Below are positions 23,851 to 32,942 of a stretch of 34,698 bases of DNA, in pieces (the first letter of the stretch is position 1; each line of letters starts with the position of its first letter). Origin of the DNA: a virus; the IMG/VR virus record IMGVR_UViG_3300044546_001066, positions 1-34,698 of that record, one strand, 5' to 3'. The position numbers were made by a program, and so were the translations under genes. Under the pieces are notes generated by a model. It had not been told where the DNA came from, did no database searches, and worked only from the letters and a program-made list of their open reading frames with translations.

Positions 23851-25650
23851 TTATCTCACTTGAGAAAAAACAAATTCTGATCCACCAGAAGATACACCAG
23901 ATGCAATGTTATCAATAATTGAAGATACATTAATATTATCATCTTTTATTGTAAGAATAATATTTCGGCTTGACGCAACATCATTACTTCTTGGCGTGAA
24001 CACAAATTCTAATAGAATGTCGTGCATTGTTGTTATTTTTAAAACTGGAATGTCCCAAGATCCAGTTTGATAATCAATAGTACCAACATCACGTAAGTAA
24101 AAAGGTAATCCTCTTTCATCTTCATAATACAGTTCAAGAATTCCATCACCATTATCTTTAACGTAAGAACGACTTGGATGTTCTTCTGTGTAAAATCTGG
24201 TAGAATAAAACGTTCCCGGTGTAATTGGGTTATCAAGATTTACTGAGTAACGAGAATATACATCTAGTTTTGCTTGCTTTGGAACACGAACCCGTAGCGC
24301 AATACTGTTGCTTGTTATAGCTTCGTCTACACCGTCTATTAGTCCAGACAATTTACTATATCTAAAAACACTGTCGAATTTGTTAAGTGATTTTGAAAAT
24401 TCTCGTATTTTATTCTTTACCATCGTTTGAAGTTGACCATTTAAGTATCTTGTTCTATTATCATTGTAGTATACATTACAAAAAAGTTCAATACACATAT
24501 AATCTGGATCAACGATTTCAGGCGTAACTGATATTACACCACATTTTAATTTTAAGAATTTTATAATTTCAGATTTTTCTGCATCTGTAAATTTGAGCGC
24601 ATTATACGGTTTTGCACTTATAAAAACTTTACCATAATATTTTGGTATATTATCCTGACCACCCCATACATGAATAGATTCTATTCGTGGAAAATTTGCT
24701 TGTAGAACTGTTTCGTAATCTGAAACAGTCACTGCTCTATTTTGACTTACCCATGCGCGTGGTGCGTTGTATTTTATAGAATCAATTGATTCTTCTTCTA
24801 CTCCACCATAGCCACTACGAATGGTGAATACTTCGACACCAACGTCATCACGATCTAAGCCAGACTGATATGTAAATGCATTTGAACCGTTTGCTTCTTG
24901 ACCTGAAGATTTTATATACGAAACTTCAATTATATTACCTATTTCAACTGACGCACCAATAGAGTTATTTCCAAAATATATTTCAAAAAGTCCGTCATCA
25001 CGCTGCTTAATAAAGTATACTTTATCACTTCCTTTAATACGCATCAAATCACCAGCGATTGAAAATTTTTCAAATCCTATTGACGTTGCTGATTGTTTTA
25101 CTTTAACTAAAATAGTAGACGTATCAATTCCGCTGTTTGGAATTACAAATTTATTGTCCGTATTTGTAACAGTGAACGAATTAGATAACATCGTTCCTTC
25201 TATAATTTCTACATCGTTAAAAATAAATTTTCTGTCTTTTATTTTTGTAAAATAATCGTTATTAGTATAAAAAATAAAAGAATTATCTCCAAACGCTCCA
25301 TTAAACGCTGTTCCTTTTGGAATAAGAAAAGAAGTGTCTGATGCTGATGCTGGAAGAGTACATTCAACACTGACATAAGCACGAGCACTTCGTTTTGACG
25401 ATGCAACATATCCAAGAGACTTTGCAAGACTTATTACACTGCTGCGCTTTGACGCTGAATCCAAGAAAGATTCATTGACTGCCATATTAGTATACAGTGC
25501 ATTGTATTGTGTATTGTATGCAAGGACATCTAGTAATACTGACAGTGCAGAGCCATCGAATTCATATGATTCAAACTCTTGTTGTGATTGTAAAAATGAT
25601 TTTAAATTATTCTTAATTGAATCAAAGTCTAATTCGTCAAAATTTTTCAT
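23851..25650 (-). CDS. 6: Baseplate wedge protein gp6
   Basis: 599 residues (T4 gp6 has 660). Forms the continuous inner ring of the baseplate wedges. The gp6/J-like signature is clear: F-D-G-S-A-L-S-V-L-L-D-V-L-A-Y-N-T-Q-Y-N, A-V-N-E-S-F-L-D-S-A-S-K-R-S-S-V, and R-A-W-V-S-Q-N-R-A-V-T-V-S-D-Y near 310, then V-W-G-G-Q-D. Its ATG overlaps the gp25 stop (ATGA), with AGAAAGAA upstream, so the two wedge proteins are translationally coupled. Confidence 0.93.
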   Translation of the reverse strand: MKNFDELDFDSIKNNLKSFLQSQQEFESYEFDGSALSVLLDVLAYNTQYNALYTNMAVNESFLDSASKRSSVISLAKSLGYVASSKRSARAYVSVECTLPASASDTSFLIPKGTAFNGAFGDNSFIFYTNNDYFTKIKDRKFIFNDVEIIEGTMLSNSFTVTNTDNKFVIPNSGIDTSTILVKVKQSATSIGFEKFSIAGDLMRIKGSDKVYFIKQRDDGLFEIYFGNNSIGASVEIGNIIEVSYIKSSGQEANGSNAFTYQSGLDRDDVGVEVFTIRSGYGGVEEESIDSIKYNAPRAWVSQNRAVTVSDYETVLQANFPRIESIHVWGGQDNIPKYYGKVFISAKPYNALKFTDAEKSEIIKFLKLKCGVISVTPEIVDPDYMCIELFCNVYYNDNRTRYLNGQLQTMVKNKIREFSKSLNKFDSVFRYSKLSGLIDGVDEAITSNSIALRVRVPKQAKLDVYSRYSVNLDNPITPGTFYSTRFYTEEHPSRSYVKDNGDGILELYYEDERGLPFYLRDVGTIDYQTGSWDIPVLKITTMHDILLEFVFTPRSNDVASSRNIILTIKDDNINVSSIIDNIASGVSSGGSEFVFSQVR

Positions 25651-26039
25651 CTTGTTCTTTCTAACGTTATAGACACATCAAGTGGCTTTTCACTATTTTT
25701 TATAGTAAACTGGATTAGTACATCCAGCGTATGTTGGTTTCTATTTTCTCGTATAATAACGTCGTCTACACGAACGCGCGGTTCAAAATTCGTGATGACA
25801 TCTACAATAGACTGACGCAGAATAATATTCGTCATATCATCAAAATTTTCAAACAACATTTTTTTAATAGGAGTACCTATTTCAGAATGAAACAACCTCT
25901 CGTAATTTTGTGTCAGCACAAGACTTTTTACTGCAAATTTAATTGCCCTTTCGCCAGTTTTTATTGACACATCACCAGTGTTTGGATTTGCGTCAAAAAT
26001 CGCATCAAGATCAGTAAAAAGTCTGTTTTGTTTATTCAT
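25647..26039 (-). CDS. 25: Baseplate wedge protein gp25
   Basis: 130 residues (T4 gp25 has 132). Lysozyme-like-fold wedge protein that nucleates sheath assembly. Features are L-F-T-D-L-D-A-I-F, T-G-D-V-S-I-K, A-V-K-S-L-V-L-T, G-T-P-I-K-K-M-L-F-E-N, and I-x-N-F-E-P-R-V-R-V-D-D-V near residue 90. I start at the ATG at 26039; a GTG at 26054 would add five residues that fit no gp25. Neither start has a good ribosome site, and a strong terminator ends only about 18 bases upstream. Confidence 0.92.
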   Translation of the reverse strand: MNKQNRLFTDLDAIFDANPNTGDVSIKTGERAIKFAVKSLVLTQNYERLFHSEIGTPIKKMLFENFDDMTNIILRQSIVDVITNFEPRVRVDDVIIRENRNQHTLDVLIQFTIKNSEKPLDVSITLERTR

Positions 26040-26057
26040 AGCATTATTTAACACAAA

Positions 26058-26083
26058 AAAATAGCGGGAAGACCCGCTATTTT
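26058..26083 (-). terminator. Rho-independent terminator after the collagen-like fibre gene
   Basis: AAAATAGCGGG/CCCGCTATTTT, an 11-bp perfect stem with a four-base loop, followed on the minus strand by seven T. It lies 19 bases after the fibre stop and just before gp25. It ends the fibre transcription unit. Confidence 0.93.
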
Positions 26084-26102
26084 CATACTACATCAACTCT
26101 AA

Positions 26103-29100
26103 TTAGAATTGCAACACAAAAGAAGCTGGAGATGTAATATCAGGCAAGTTTGAAACTTTCACTTCAACAAGACCATTTACAACAGATTCAACTGATGCTG
26201 TTATTGGAGCATTTGTTAATGGAAATAAACCAGCATCGCCACTAATAAAGTATACTGCATCTGCAGCTGTTCTAAAATTAGCTGTTTGATTTACCACCAA
26301 TCGATCGATAACGACATCAGAACTGCTGGAAACAATCTTATTGCCATCTACGAGTTTAACACCAACACTGTATGCTCCAAGAGTACCAGCGACTTCACCC
26401 GAATCTTCTACCACTACATCAAAAGTATCTGCAGTTTTTGCTACAATCAAACAAGATTTAGATGCAACATTCGTATTTTTGACGTTTACACGATCACCAA
26501 CGTCAAGACCATGACCAACTTTAGTGCATGTTAAAGTTGTACCAGTTCTTGCCCAAGCAATGTTTGTATAAACAACAGACGAAGAAGTCACCCAGATAGT
26601 TTCATTGCTACCATCTGCAGAAATTTTATAACGCGTTTTTGTATTAAACACATCAGATGCAATAACAGTATCGCCTTGTGGACCGGCTGGACCCTGCACA
26701 CCTTGCGGACCACGGATTGGGCCTAAGTTAATCCAAGTATTGCCATCCCATACGTGTCCATCATTAGTGTCTGTTACAATATATACGTGTCCAAGCATCG
26801 ACGACTCAGGCAATTCAAATACAGCAGAAACAGAACCTTTGATTGAAATGCCTGAACCAACATCACCTTTAGGACCTACGTCACCCTGAAGACCTGCTGG
26901 ACCTACATCGCCTTTTTCTCCTTGAGGACCTTGTTCGCCTTGGATACCCTGTTGACCAGTTGCTCCAACATCACCTTTAGGACCTACATCGCCTTGATCA
27001 CCTTTAGGACCTTGTTCGCCTTGGATACCCTGTTGACCAGTTGCTCCAACATCACCTTTAGGACCTACATCGCCTTGATCACCTTTAGGACCCTGAATAC
27101 CCTGTTGACCAGTTGCTCCAACGTCACCTACTGGACCTTGAATACCCTGTGGACCTTGAGGACCAACATCACCACGAGGACCTTGAAGACCTGCTGGACC
27201 AGTTGCTCCAACATCACCTTTAGGACCTACGTCACCTTGATCACCTTTGGGACCCTGAATACCTTGAGCGCCTGACAAGTCGTTCATATATTCATATGAA
27301 CTACCATTCCACAAGTACAATTTTGAATTGTCTACGTGATTTGAATTCGAAGTTTGAATAAGAGCAAACTCACCTGGCATAATATCCATTGGCGAATCGG
27401 TTTGCAATGCGGTTAGACTAGAATATATTTTAGCAATTTTGAATCCAAAACCAGCAATACCTTGTACGCCACGAGGACCAACATCACCTTTGTCACCCTT
27501 AGGACCAACTGGACCTACTAGACCCTGCGGACCTACATCACCACGCAGACCCATTTCACCTTGAATGCCCTGTGGACCAATTGGACCTCGTGCACCCTGT
27601 GGACCAGTATCGCCTTGTTGACCCTGTAAACCAGCTGGTCCTTGATCACCTCTTGGACCAACGTCGCCTTTGTCACCCTTAGGACCAACGTCGCCTTTGT
27701 CACCCTTAGGACCCATTGGACCAACGTCACCGCGGGGACCTACCTGACCCGTATCGCCTTGAGGACCAGCAGCACCAACATCACCTTTAGGACCTTGAAT
27801 CCCTTGAGGACCAGCAGCACCAACATCACCTTTGCTACCAGCTACGCCAGCATCGCCTTTGTCACCTTTAGGACCCTGAATACCCTGTTCACCTCTTGGA
27901 CCTACCTGACCCGCGTCACCTTGTGGACCAGCGACACCGTCATCACCTTTAGGACCTTGAATACCTTGTTCACCACGGGGACCTTGTTGACCGGAATCGC
28001 CTTGAGGACCTTGAAAGCCTTGTTCTCCACGCGGACCTTGCGCACCCGCGTCACCTTTAGGTCCTTGATCGCCTTTGTCACCTTTAGGACCCATTGCGCC
28101 AGTATCACCCTTTGGACCAACTGATCCTTGTTCTCCTTTAGGACCCTGAATACCTTGATCGCCGCGTGGACCAACTGGACCAGTATCTCCTTGAATGCCT
28201 TGAAGCCCTTGATCACCTTTTGGACCGACTGGACCAGTTTCTCCTTGAGGACCACGTTCACCATCATCTCCTTTTTGACCCATAGGACCAACGTCGCCTT
28301 TAATACCCTGAGGACCTTGTACACCGGTTGCGCCAGTAGTACCTTGTTCACCCTGGAAACCTTGCGGACCTCGTGCACCTTGAACACCTTGAGCGCCGCG
28401 TGGACCCGACGGACCGCTGATTTTTGCGATAAAGGTATACACTGTTCCAGTAAAGACAAACAATTTTGCATTGTCTGGATCGTCAATAGTATTGCTATTG
28501 ATAATTGCAAATTCGCCGTCTTTGATATTCATGGGTTGAATATCAGATTCTAGTTCTGCTAAACTAACGTACGTACGTTTAATCTTGAAACTAGCACCTT
28601 CAATGCCGCGCTCTCCGCGCATAGCCATCATATCCCAATAATCAATATTAGTTGGAATTTGATCTGAACATTCAACAGTACAAATAAACGAATGACCATT
28701 ATAACGGACACAATCATTTACAGAATAGAATGTGTTTGGAGTGTATAAACCTTTCCACACTATTGCCAGTCCGGTTTCACCTTGAATTCCTTGAGGACCC
28801 TCAATACCTTGAATGCCCTGAATACCTTGCAATCCTTGAGGACCTTGTTCACCTTGAGGACCTTGTTCACCTTGAATACCTTGAATACCTTGAAGTCCAG
28901 TTGGTCCAATTGGACCAGGATCGCCTTGTTCACCACGATCACCCTTAGGACCCATAGGACCGCCATGAGGACCCATAGGACCAGGATCGCCTTTTGGTCC
29001 GCGCAAACCTTGTGGACCCTCTGATCCACGCAGTCCAGGAAAACCCTGAGGTCCTTCTGGACCCATGGGCCCGCGCGGACCAACTGGACCTACATCTCCT

Positions 29101-29186
29101 TTTGGTCCTGGAAGGCCCTGTGGGCCCATCTGTCCTTCAATACCTGGATCGCCCTTGGGTCCTTGAGGTCCGACTAAATCTGCCAT
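26103..29186 (-). CDS. Collagen-like tail fibre with inserted beta modules
   Basis: 1027 residues. Gly-X-Y rods are interrupted by four kinds of module: W-K-G ... [11 protein letters not shown] at about 141-190, resembling small carbohydrate-binding modules; an F-K-I-K-R ... G-E-F-A-I-I module at 200-260, repeated as F-K-I-A-K ... G-E-F-A-L-I at about 577-637; the K-G-S-V ... W-D-G-N-T-W module at 779-825; and a non-collagenous C-terminal domain from about 842. The last is Val/Thr-rich with [13 protein letters not shown], a fold-on or tip candidate. A 27-residue rod unit repeats in tandem at 26930-27100. AGGAG precedes the ATG. It is probably a side or long fibre that binds the host surface. 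Confidence 0.88.
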   Translation of the reverse strand: MADLVGPQGPKGDPGIEGQMGPQGLPGPKGDVGPVGPRGPMGPEGPQGFPGLRGSEGPQGLRGPKGDPGPMGPHGGPMGPKGDRGEQGDPGPIGPTGLQGIQGIQGEQGPQGEQGPQGLQGIQGIQGIEGPQGIQGETGLAIVWKGLYTPNTFYSVNDCVRYNGHSFICTVECSDQIPTNIDYWDMMAMRGERGIEGASFKIKRTYVSLAELESDIQPMNIKDGEFAIINSNTIDDPDNAKLFVFTGTVYTFIAKISGPSGPRGAQGVQGARGPQGFQGEQGTTGATGVQGPQGIKGDVGPMGQKGDDGERGPQGETGPVGPKGDQGLQGIQGDTGPVGPRGDQGIQGPKGEQGSVGPKGDTGAMGPKGDKGDQGPKGDAGAQGPRGEQGFQGPQGDSGQQGPRGEQGIQGPKGDDGVAGPQGDAGQVGPRGEQGIQGPKGDKGDAGVAGSKGDVGAAGPQGIQGPKGDVGAAGPQGDTGQVGPRGDVGPMGPKGDKGDVGPKGDKGDVGPRGDQGPAGLQGQQGDTGPQGARGPIGPQGIQGEMGLRGDVGPQGLVGPVGPKGDKGDVGPRGVQGIAGFGFKIAKIYSSLTALQTDSPMDIMPGEFALIQTSNSNHVDNSKLYLWNGSSYEYMNDLSGAQGIQGPKGDQGDVGPKGDVGATGPAGLQGPRGDVGPQGPQGIQGPVGDVGATGQQGIQGPKGDQGDVGPKGDVGATGQQGIQGEQGPKGDQGDVGPKGDVGATGQQGIQGEQGPQGEKGDVGPAGLQGDVGPKGDVGSGISIKGSVSAVFELPESSMLGHVYIVTDTNDGHVWDGNTWINLGPIRGPQGVQGPAGPQGDTVIASDVFNTKTRYKISADGSNETIWVTSSSVVYTNIAWARTGTTLTCTKVGHGLDVGDRVNVKNTNVASKSCLIVAKTADTFDVVVEDSGEVAGTLGAYSVGVKLVDGNKIVSSSSDVVIDRLVVNQTANFRTAADAVYFISGDAGLFPLTNAPITASVESVVNGLVEVKVSNLPDITSPASFVLQF
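26936..27097 (-). repeat. 81-bp tandem repeat in the collagen-like fibre gene
   Basis: Two nearly identical 81-bp units (starting at 26936 and 27017) and a partial third encode the 27-residue, nine-triplet block [20 protein letters not shown] plus QGIQGEQ. High base identity points to recent duplication. Confidence 0.85.
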
Positions 29187-29195
29187 AAAATTCTC

Positions 29196-29831
29196 CTACT
29201 TAATAATAGTTAACCAACCAAATGTATTGTCTTTTATTTTTACTTTTTGCATGATCGAATATTTATCAATTCTCGTCATATAGTAATCATCTACTATCTC
29301 AGTCTGATAGTTTTCTGCTTCTTCTAAAGTTTTAAAAATTTTGTTTGTGCCGTACAAACCGTGATTTACTTGATATCCAATTGTTGTGTCAAAACCAGAA
29401 ACTTCTTCGTCTATACTTACAAATTTTTTGAAGTTATTTTCGTCTTGAATAATTTTAAAAATGTCTAATTTTATTTCTAATTTTTCAAAATCGGCTTTTC
29501 TTGCAGTGTTATAATATTTTTTTGCATCTTTAAGGGTTTTGAATGCGACGTTTGATTTTTCAACAATATCATATACGCCAAATTCGCCGTCAACAAATTC
29601 ATAATAATTTAAAAATTGTTTAGCTAGCGATCTTATCATGTGTTCATTATTTTTGCTAAGAAATAACATGTTTATATGTTTAACTAAACCAAAATTTTGA
29701 AACGCGATGTTAGCAACTTCTCGAACAGTTTTATTATAAAGATTATATTTTTCAAAAAACTCTTTTCCAATGCCGCACATCACGTCGTCAACGAATTCTC
29801 GTGTTGTAATTACATCATCTAATACGATCAT
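29196..29831 (-). CDS. Unknown 211-aa protein in the fibre operon
   Basis: Not recognised. 211 residues, rich in Lys, Phe, Tyr, Asn and Asp. No signal peptide, membrane segment or low complexity. Two stretches resemble each other: F-K-T-L-K-D-A-K-K-Y-Y near residue 97 and F-K-T-L-E-E-A-E-N-Y near 166, suggesting a duplicated small alpha/beta unit. Its ATG overlaps the stop of the glycine-rich adhesin half (ATGA), so the two are coupled. It lies ten bases before the collagen-like fibre. A fibre-folding or attachment chaperone would fit the position, but nothing in the sequence proves it. Confidence 0.6.
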   Translation of the reverse strand: MIVLDDVITTREFVDDVMCGIGKEFFEKYNLYNKTVREVANIAFQNFGLVKHINMLFLSKNNEHMIRSLAKQFLNYYEFVDGEFGVYDIVEKSNVAFKTLKDAKKYYNTARKADFEKLEIKLDIFKIIQDENNFKKFVSIDEEVSGFDTTIGYQVNHGLYGTNKIFKTLEEAENYQTEIVDDYYMTRIDKYSIMQKVKIKDNTFGWLTIIK

Positions 29832-30184
29832 TGTAGCACTCCAAGTAATTTACCGGTATTTAACCAAGTGACTTTATCATTACCTATTACAGCAGGGCCG
29901 CCTGCTCCAGCGGAACCTGTAGAAACAGGCGACGCCGTAGAAAATACTCCTACTCCTCCAGACTGACCTAATCCACCTCCACCACCTGTAAGAGCACCAG
30001 TTGTTCCAACAGTTTTAGGAGCTCCTCCTGTTAAAAATGCGCCGTCATTACCACCAAAGCCAACACCACCGCCACCGGTTCCGGCTGGATATCCAGCTCC
30101 ACCGCTACCGCCGGTTCCATTGTTTAAAGATGGAAAGTCAATAACAATTGGTGTAATAATACACGCACAAGCACATGCACCCAT
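29828..30184 (-). CDS. Glycine-rich adhesin, C-terminal half as a separate ORF
   Basis: 118 residues. It starts MGACACACIITP, with three alternating cysteines, then about 80 residues of Gly-rich sequence (G-G-G-G-V-G-F-G-G, G-A-L-T-G-G-G-G-G-L-G). It ends G-N-D-K-V-T-W-L-N-T-G-K-L-L-G, the normal C-terminus of glycine-rich phage tip adhesins, in which runs of glycine form a polyglycine-II bundle (as in S16 gp38). Here it lacks the usual N-terminal part, which is in the neighbouring 222-aa ORF. AAGGAAG precedes the ATG, so it is translated on its own. Confidence 0.75.
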   Translation of the reverse strand: MGACACACIITPIVIDFPSLNNGTGGSGGAGYPAGTGGGGVGFGGNDGAFLTGGAPKTVGTTGALTGGGGGLGQSGGVGVFSTASPVSTGSAGAGGPAVIGNDKVTWLNTGKLLGVLQ

Positions 30185-30193
30185 AATTCTTCC

Positions 30194-30862
30194 TTAAAAA
30201 TAAGTAGATTGACACCCGGCACCGCCACCTCCGCCACCGCCAATAGTGCCACGATTATCAATATGAATAGGATATTCTACCAACAATGCTGGACCGCCAG
30301 AGGTTGCGCCAGTAGACAATACTGCGCCAACTTGAGTATTCATAGAAGAAACGTTTGGACCATAACCGCCGTTTCCACCACGTCCTAAAATAAAGCCATT
30401 GTTAATTAAACTCAATTGACTTCCAACTGGAAAATTTGCACCAGTGCTGAAACTTGCAGTATCGGTTGTTTGTGAGCCAATATATACGTTTTCAATTACA
30501 GTGATTACAGCATTTAATTTTTTAACAGTATCCCATCCATGTTCAATTGCCTTTTGACGCAGATTAAAATTAAAACAATTAAGAATAACAGTAAATGTAA
30601 ATTTAAATAAGTTTGGATCTTCTATATAGATAGGATCTTTCCACTGAAGCGTTCCAAACGGACCTGAAGATGTTAAGACCGTTCCTTGTGGTCCAGGACT
30701 GGTTAGTGCAGATGGCAATGAGACTGTTTGTTGTATAATTGTACCACCCGACGAAAATTCACCTTTTTCTACAACCCATCTAGTACCATCAAACTTAAAT
30801 CTTTTATTTGAAAACGTAACGTGCGTTTGCCCAACTACTGGATTTTTTGGAAACTGAATCAT
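30194..30862 (-). CDS. Glycine-rich adhesin, N-terminal half
   Basis: 222 residues. Residues 1-32 form a small P-K-N-P-V-V-G-Q ... F-D-G-T-R-W module common at the N-terminus of fibre proteins. A helical segment lies around 90-120. The C-terminal third is glycine-rich (L-G-R-G-G-N-G-G-Y-G, N-R-G-T-I-G-G-G-G-G-G-G-A-G) and ends abruptly A-G-C-Q-S-T-Y-F. Related adhesins continue from here into more glycine runs and a T-W-x-N-T-G end, which are found in the next ORF nine bases downstream. AAAAGG precedes the ATG. Both chains have Cys at the break point. Confidence 0.75.
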   Translation of the reverse strand: MIQFPKNPVVGQTHVTFSNKRFKFDGTRWVVEKGEFSSGGTIIQQTVSLPSALTSPGPQGTVLTSSGPFGTLQWKDPIYIEDPNLFKFTFTVILNCFNFNLRQKAIEHGWDTVKKLNAVITVIENVYIGSQTTDTASFSTGANFPVGSQLSLINNGFILGRGGNGGYGPNVSSMNTQVGAVLSTGATSGGPALLVEYPIHIDNRGTIGGGGGGGAGCQSTYF

Positions 30863-30875
30863 AGTAGACCTTTTG

Positions 30876-32726
30876 TCATTGTTTATTATTTTTTAGAGCA
30901 TCGATTTCGCTCTTTAGATTTTTGATTTCGTTACTCAGTTCTTGTATTGCATTGACCAAAATTGGCAATAAATGCGAATCCACCATTTTGAGTTTTTCTG
31001 GAGCTTCTGTATCTACTACAACGGGTTTGTCACCCTCAATTGCTAAAATATCCTGTGCGCCAAAACCATATTTAACTGGTCCGTGCGGTGTTGTTGAATC
31101 TCGTGTTTCGCGGAAACGATATTGAATTGGTTTAAGTTGGTTAACAAATTCAAGCCCATGCGGTACAGGACCGGACACAACTTTATCACGCAAATCAGAA
31201 ACAACAGTCCATGCGACCGCAATATATGCATTTGTTACGCCTGTGTGTGCAATAGACACTCTGTTGTTTTCTGTTGTACAATTATATGCAGGTGCATAAA
31301 CGCCGGATTGATTATACTGAGTACCTAATGCGGTATTGTTTGAACCAGTTGTATTAGAGTTCAGCGCGCCATTTCCGATCGACGTATTGTTTGAACCAGT
31401 TGTATTATTACCAAGTGATGACATTCCAACAGTAGTATTTGCCATGCCGGTCGTATTGTTTATAAGTGTCCACCAACCAATCGCAGTATTACTATCACCA
31501 TTAGTACTGTTCAGCAGAGCTCCAACACCAACAGCAGTATTAAATGCGCCAGTTGTATTTGCATTTAACGCTGCTTTTCCTACTGCGGTATTGTCTGATC
31601 CAGTAGTATTGCTTATAAGTGTCCACCAACCTACTGCTGTATTGTAATTTCCTGAAGTATTAGAGTTCAGCGCGCCATCACCGACCGCTGTATTGTTTGA
31701 ACCAGTTGTATTATTACCAAGAGATACTAAACCAACGGCTGTATTCATCGACCCTGTAGTGTTATTGATAAGTGACCAATAACCAGCTGCGGTGTTATTA
31801 TAACCGGTTGTATTATTAAGAAGAGCACCTACACCAAAAGCAGAATTAGCTGATCCACTAATATTTTTACCCATCGCACCATGTCCAACAGCAGTATTAT
31901 TTCCACCGGTAGTATTATCGCGAAGCGCTCCGTGACCTAGAGCAGTATTATAACTACTTACGTTTTTTTGCAGAGAATATGCGCCAACAGAAGTATTAAA
32001 AGCTCCATTAATATTAGTCTCTTGCGCTTTATGACCAACTGCTGTATTTTCGTCAGAATCAACATTTTGTCCAGCGCCAAATCCAATAACAATATTTCGT
32101 TTACCTTTTGTCGTGCTCTTTAGCGAATTAACATTATCAACATTGATATTTTCAGTTAGTTTGTCTACGATTAAATTGCTATTTCCACCTCCGGCTCCGG
32201 TTTGAGGGCAAAAGTCTACCCAACCAGTACCGCTCCAAATAAAACCACGATCTTCAATAGAAGAATCGTACCATAGCTGACCTATGCTAGGATTAATTGG
32301 TGGATTATCTCCAATAAAAACTACTGAATTAGTTACAGCAGTTATTTCAGAAGTTCTTACAGACGTAACTAACCCTTTAGAGTTAACCGTTATAATAGGA
32401 ATTCTTTCTCCAGAACCAAATTGACCAACATTTGGATTAACTTGATTTAGTGTTAAATCTCCTTTAACGTCGTTTTTTCCGTTAAAATAAACAGACCAAG
32501 CTCCGTCTCCCTCAATCTGAATTTTTCTATCTAACGGAGTTGTATTTTTTTCTATGACAACAACTTTCTGTTCAATGTTTCCAACAATATTTTTTAATTG
32601 TGCTGTATCATTGTCCAACGATTTAAAGTTTGCATCAATTTCAGAATGCGTAAGAGGAGAATTTTTAACGTATGTTGCGCCTGGAATGACAGGACTAGAA
32701 TTTACACGATATGTTATATTTGCCAT
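30876..32726 (-). CDS. Repeat fibre with S74 intramolecular chaperone
   Basis: 616 residues. An N-terminal virion-binding and linker region (1-200) includes a small G-Q-L-W-Y-D ... W-S-G-T-G-W module. About 15 units of 17 residues (N-T-A-V-G-x-x-A-L-x-x-N-T-T-G-x-x) follow at about 212-470, resembling the trimeric left-handed helix of YadA-type adhesin heads. The C-terminal 110 residues are a peptidase S74 chaperone: S-D-L-R-D-K-V near 507, G-L-E-F-V-N-Q-L-K-P, Y-G-F-G-A-Q-D, and a coiled-coil end (N-A-I-Q-E-L-S-N-E-I). The S-D pair at its start is the expected self-cleavage point. It is a trimeric receptor-binding fibre by family. Confidence 0.9.
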   Translation of the reverse strand: MANITYRVNSSPVIPGATYVKNSPLTHSEIDANFKSLDNDTAQLKNIVGNIEQKVVVIEKNTTPLDRKIQIEGDGAWSVYFNGKNDVKGDLTLNQVNPNVGQFGSGERIPIITVNSKGLVTSVRTSEITAVTNSVVFIGDNPPINPSIGQLWYDSSIEDRGFIWSGTGWVDFCPQTGAGGGNSNLIVDKLTENINVDNVNSLKSTTKGKRNIVIGFGAGQNVDSDENTAVGHKAQETNINGAFNTSVGAYSLQKNVSSYNTALGHGALRDNTTGGNNTAVGHGAMGKNISGSANSAFGVGALLNNTTGYNNTAAGYWSLINNTTGSMNTAVGLVSLGNNTTGSNNTAVGDGALNSNTSGNYNTAVGWWTLISNTTGSDNTAVGKAALNANTTGAFNTAVGVGALLNSTNGDSNTAIGWWTLINNTTGMANTTVGMSSLGNNTTGSNNTSIGNGALNSNTTGSNNTALGTQYNQSGVYAPAYNCTTENNRVSIAHTGVTNAYIAVAWTVVSDLRDKVVSGPVPHGLEFVNQLKPIQYRFRETRDSTTPHGPVKYGFGAQDILAIEGDKPVVVDTEAPEKLKMVDSHLLPILVNAIQELSNEIKNLKSEIDALKNNKQ

Positions 32727-32731
32727 ATTGA

Positions 32732-32938
32732 TTAATCCAGGTTAACAGATTTAAATGGCTCTAAATCTTCGTCTGTCCAAAATTTTTGTTCAAGAAGTTT
32801 TTTAATGTACTGTTTATTTCCATTCATTAAAAAATCCCAGTCAGTTTGACCAATATATTCAGGTTTTTCCATCTGAATAACTTTAATGGATTCTAATCCA
32901 TCTTCATAATAGTTTTGTATTAATTCTTTTGTTAACAT
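32732..32938 (-). CDS. Small protein related to the 71-aa protein across the radical SAM gene
   Basis: 68 residues. The C-terminal half (N-K-Q-Y-I-K-K-L-L-E-Q-K-F-W-T-D-E-D-L-E-P-F) aligns without gaps to the 71-aa protein at 34289-34504 (N-K-Q-H-V-E-I-M-L-K-R-D-Y-W-T-T-E-D-L-D-P-F); the N-terminal halves differ. It lies four bases after the radical SAM stop and five before the S74 fibre, with no clear ribosome site. It could be a fibre-assembly accessory protein, or a substrate or partner of the enzyme. No known motif was recognised. Confidence 0.65.
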   Translation of the reverse strand: MLTKELIQNYYEDGLESIKVIQMEKPEYIGQTDWDFLMNGNKQYIKKLLEQKFWTDEDLEPFKSVNLD

Positions 32939-32942
32939 ATAA

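Noticed and set aside
26040-26054. GTG start for gp25 at 26054
   Set aside because: It adds MLNNA, which fits no gp25, and begins within the terminator's T-run. The ATG at 26039 fits the family.
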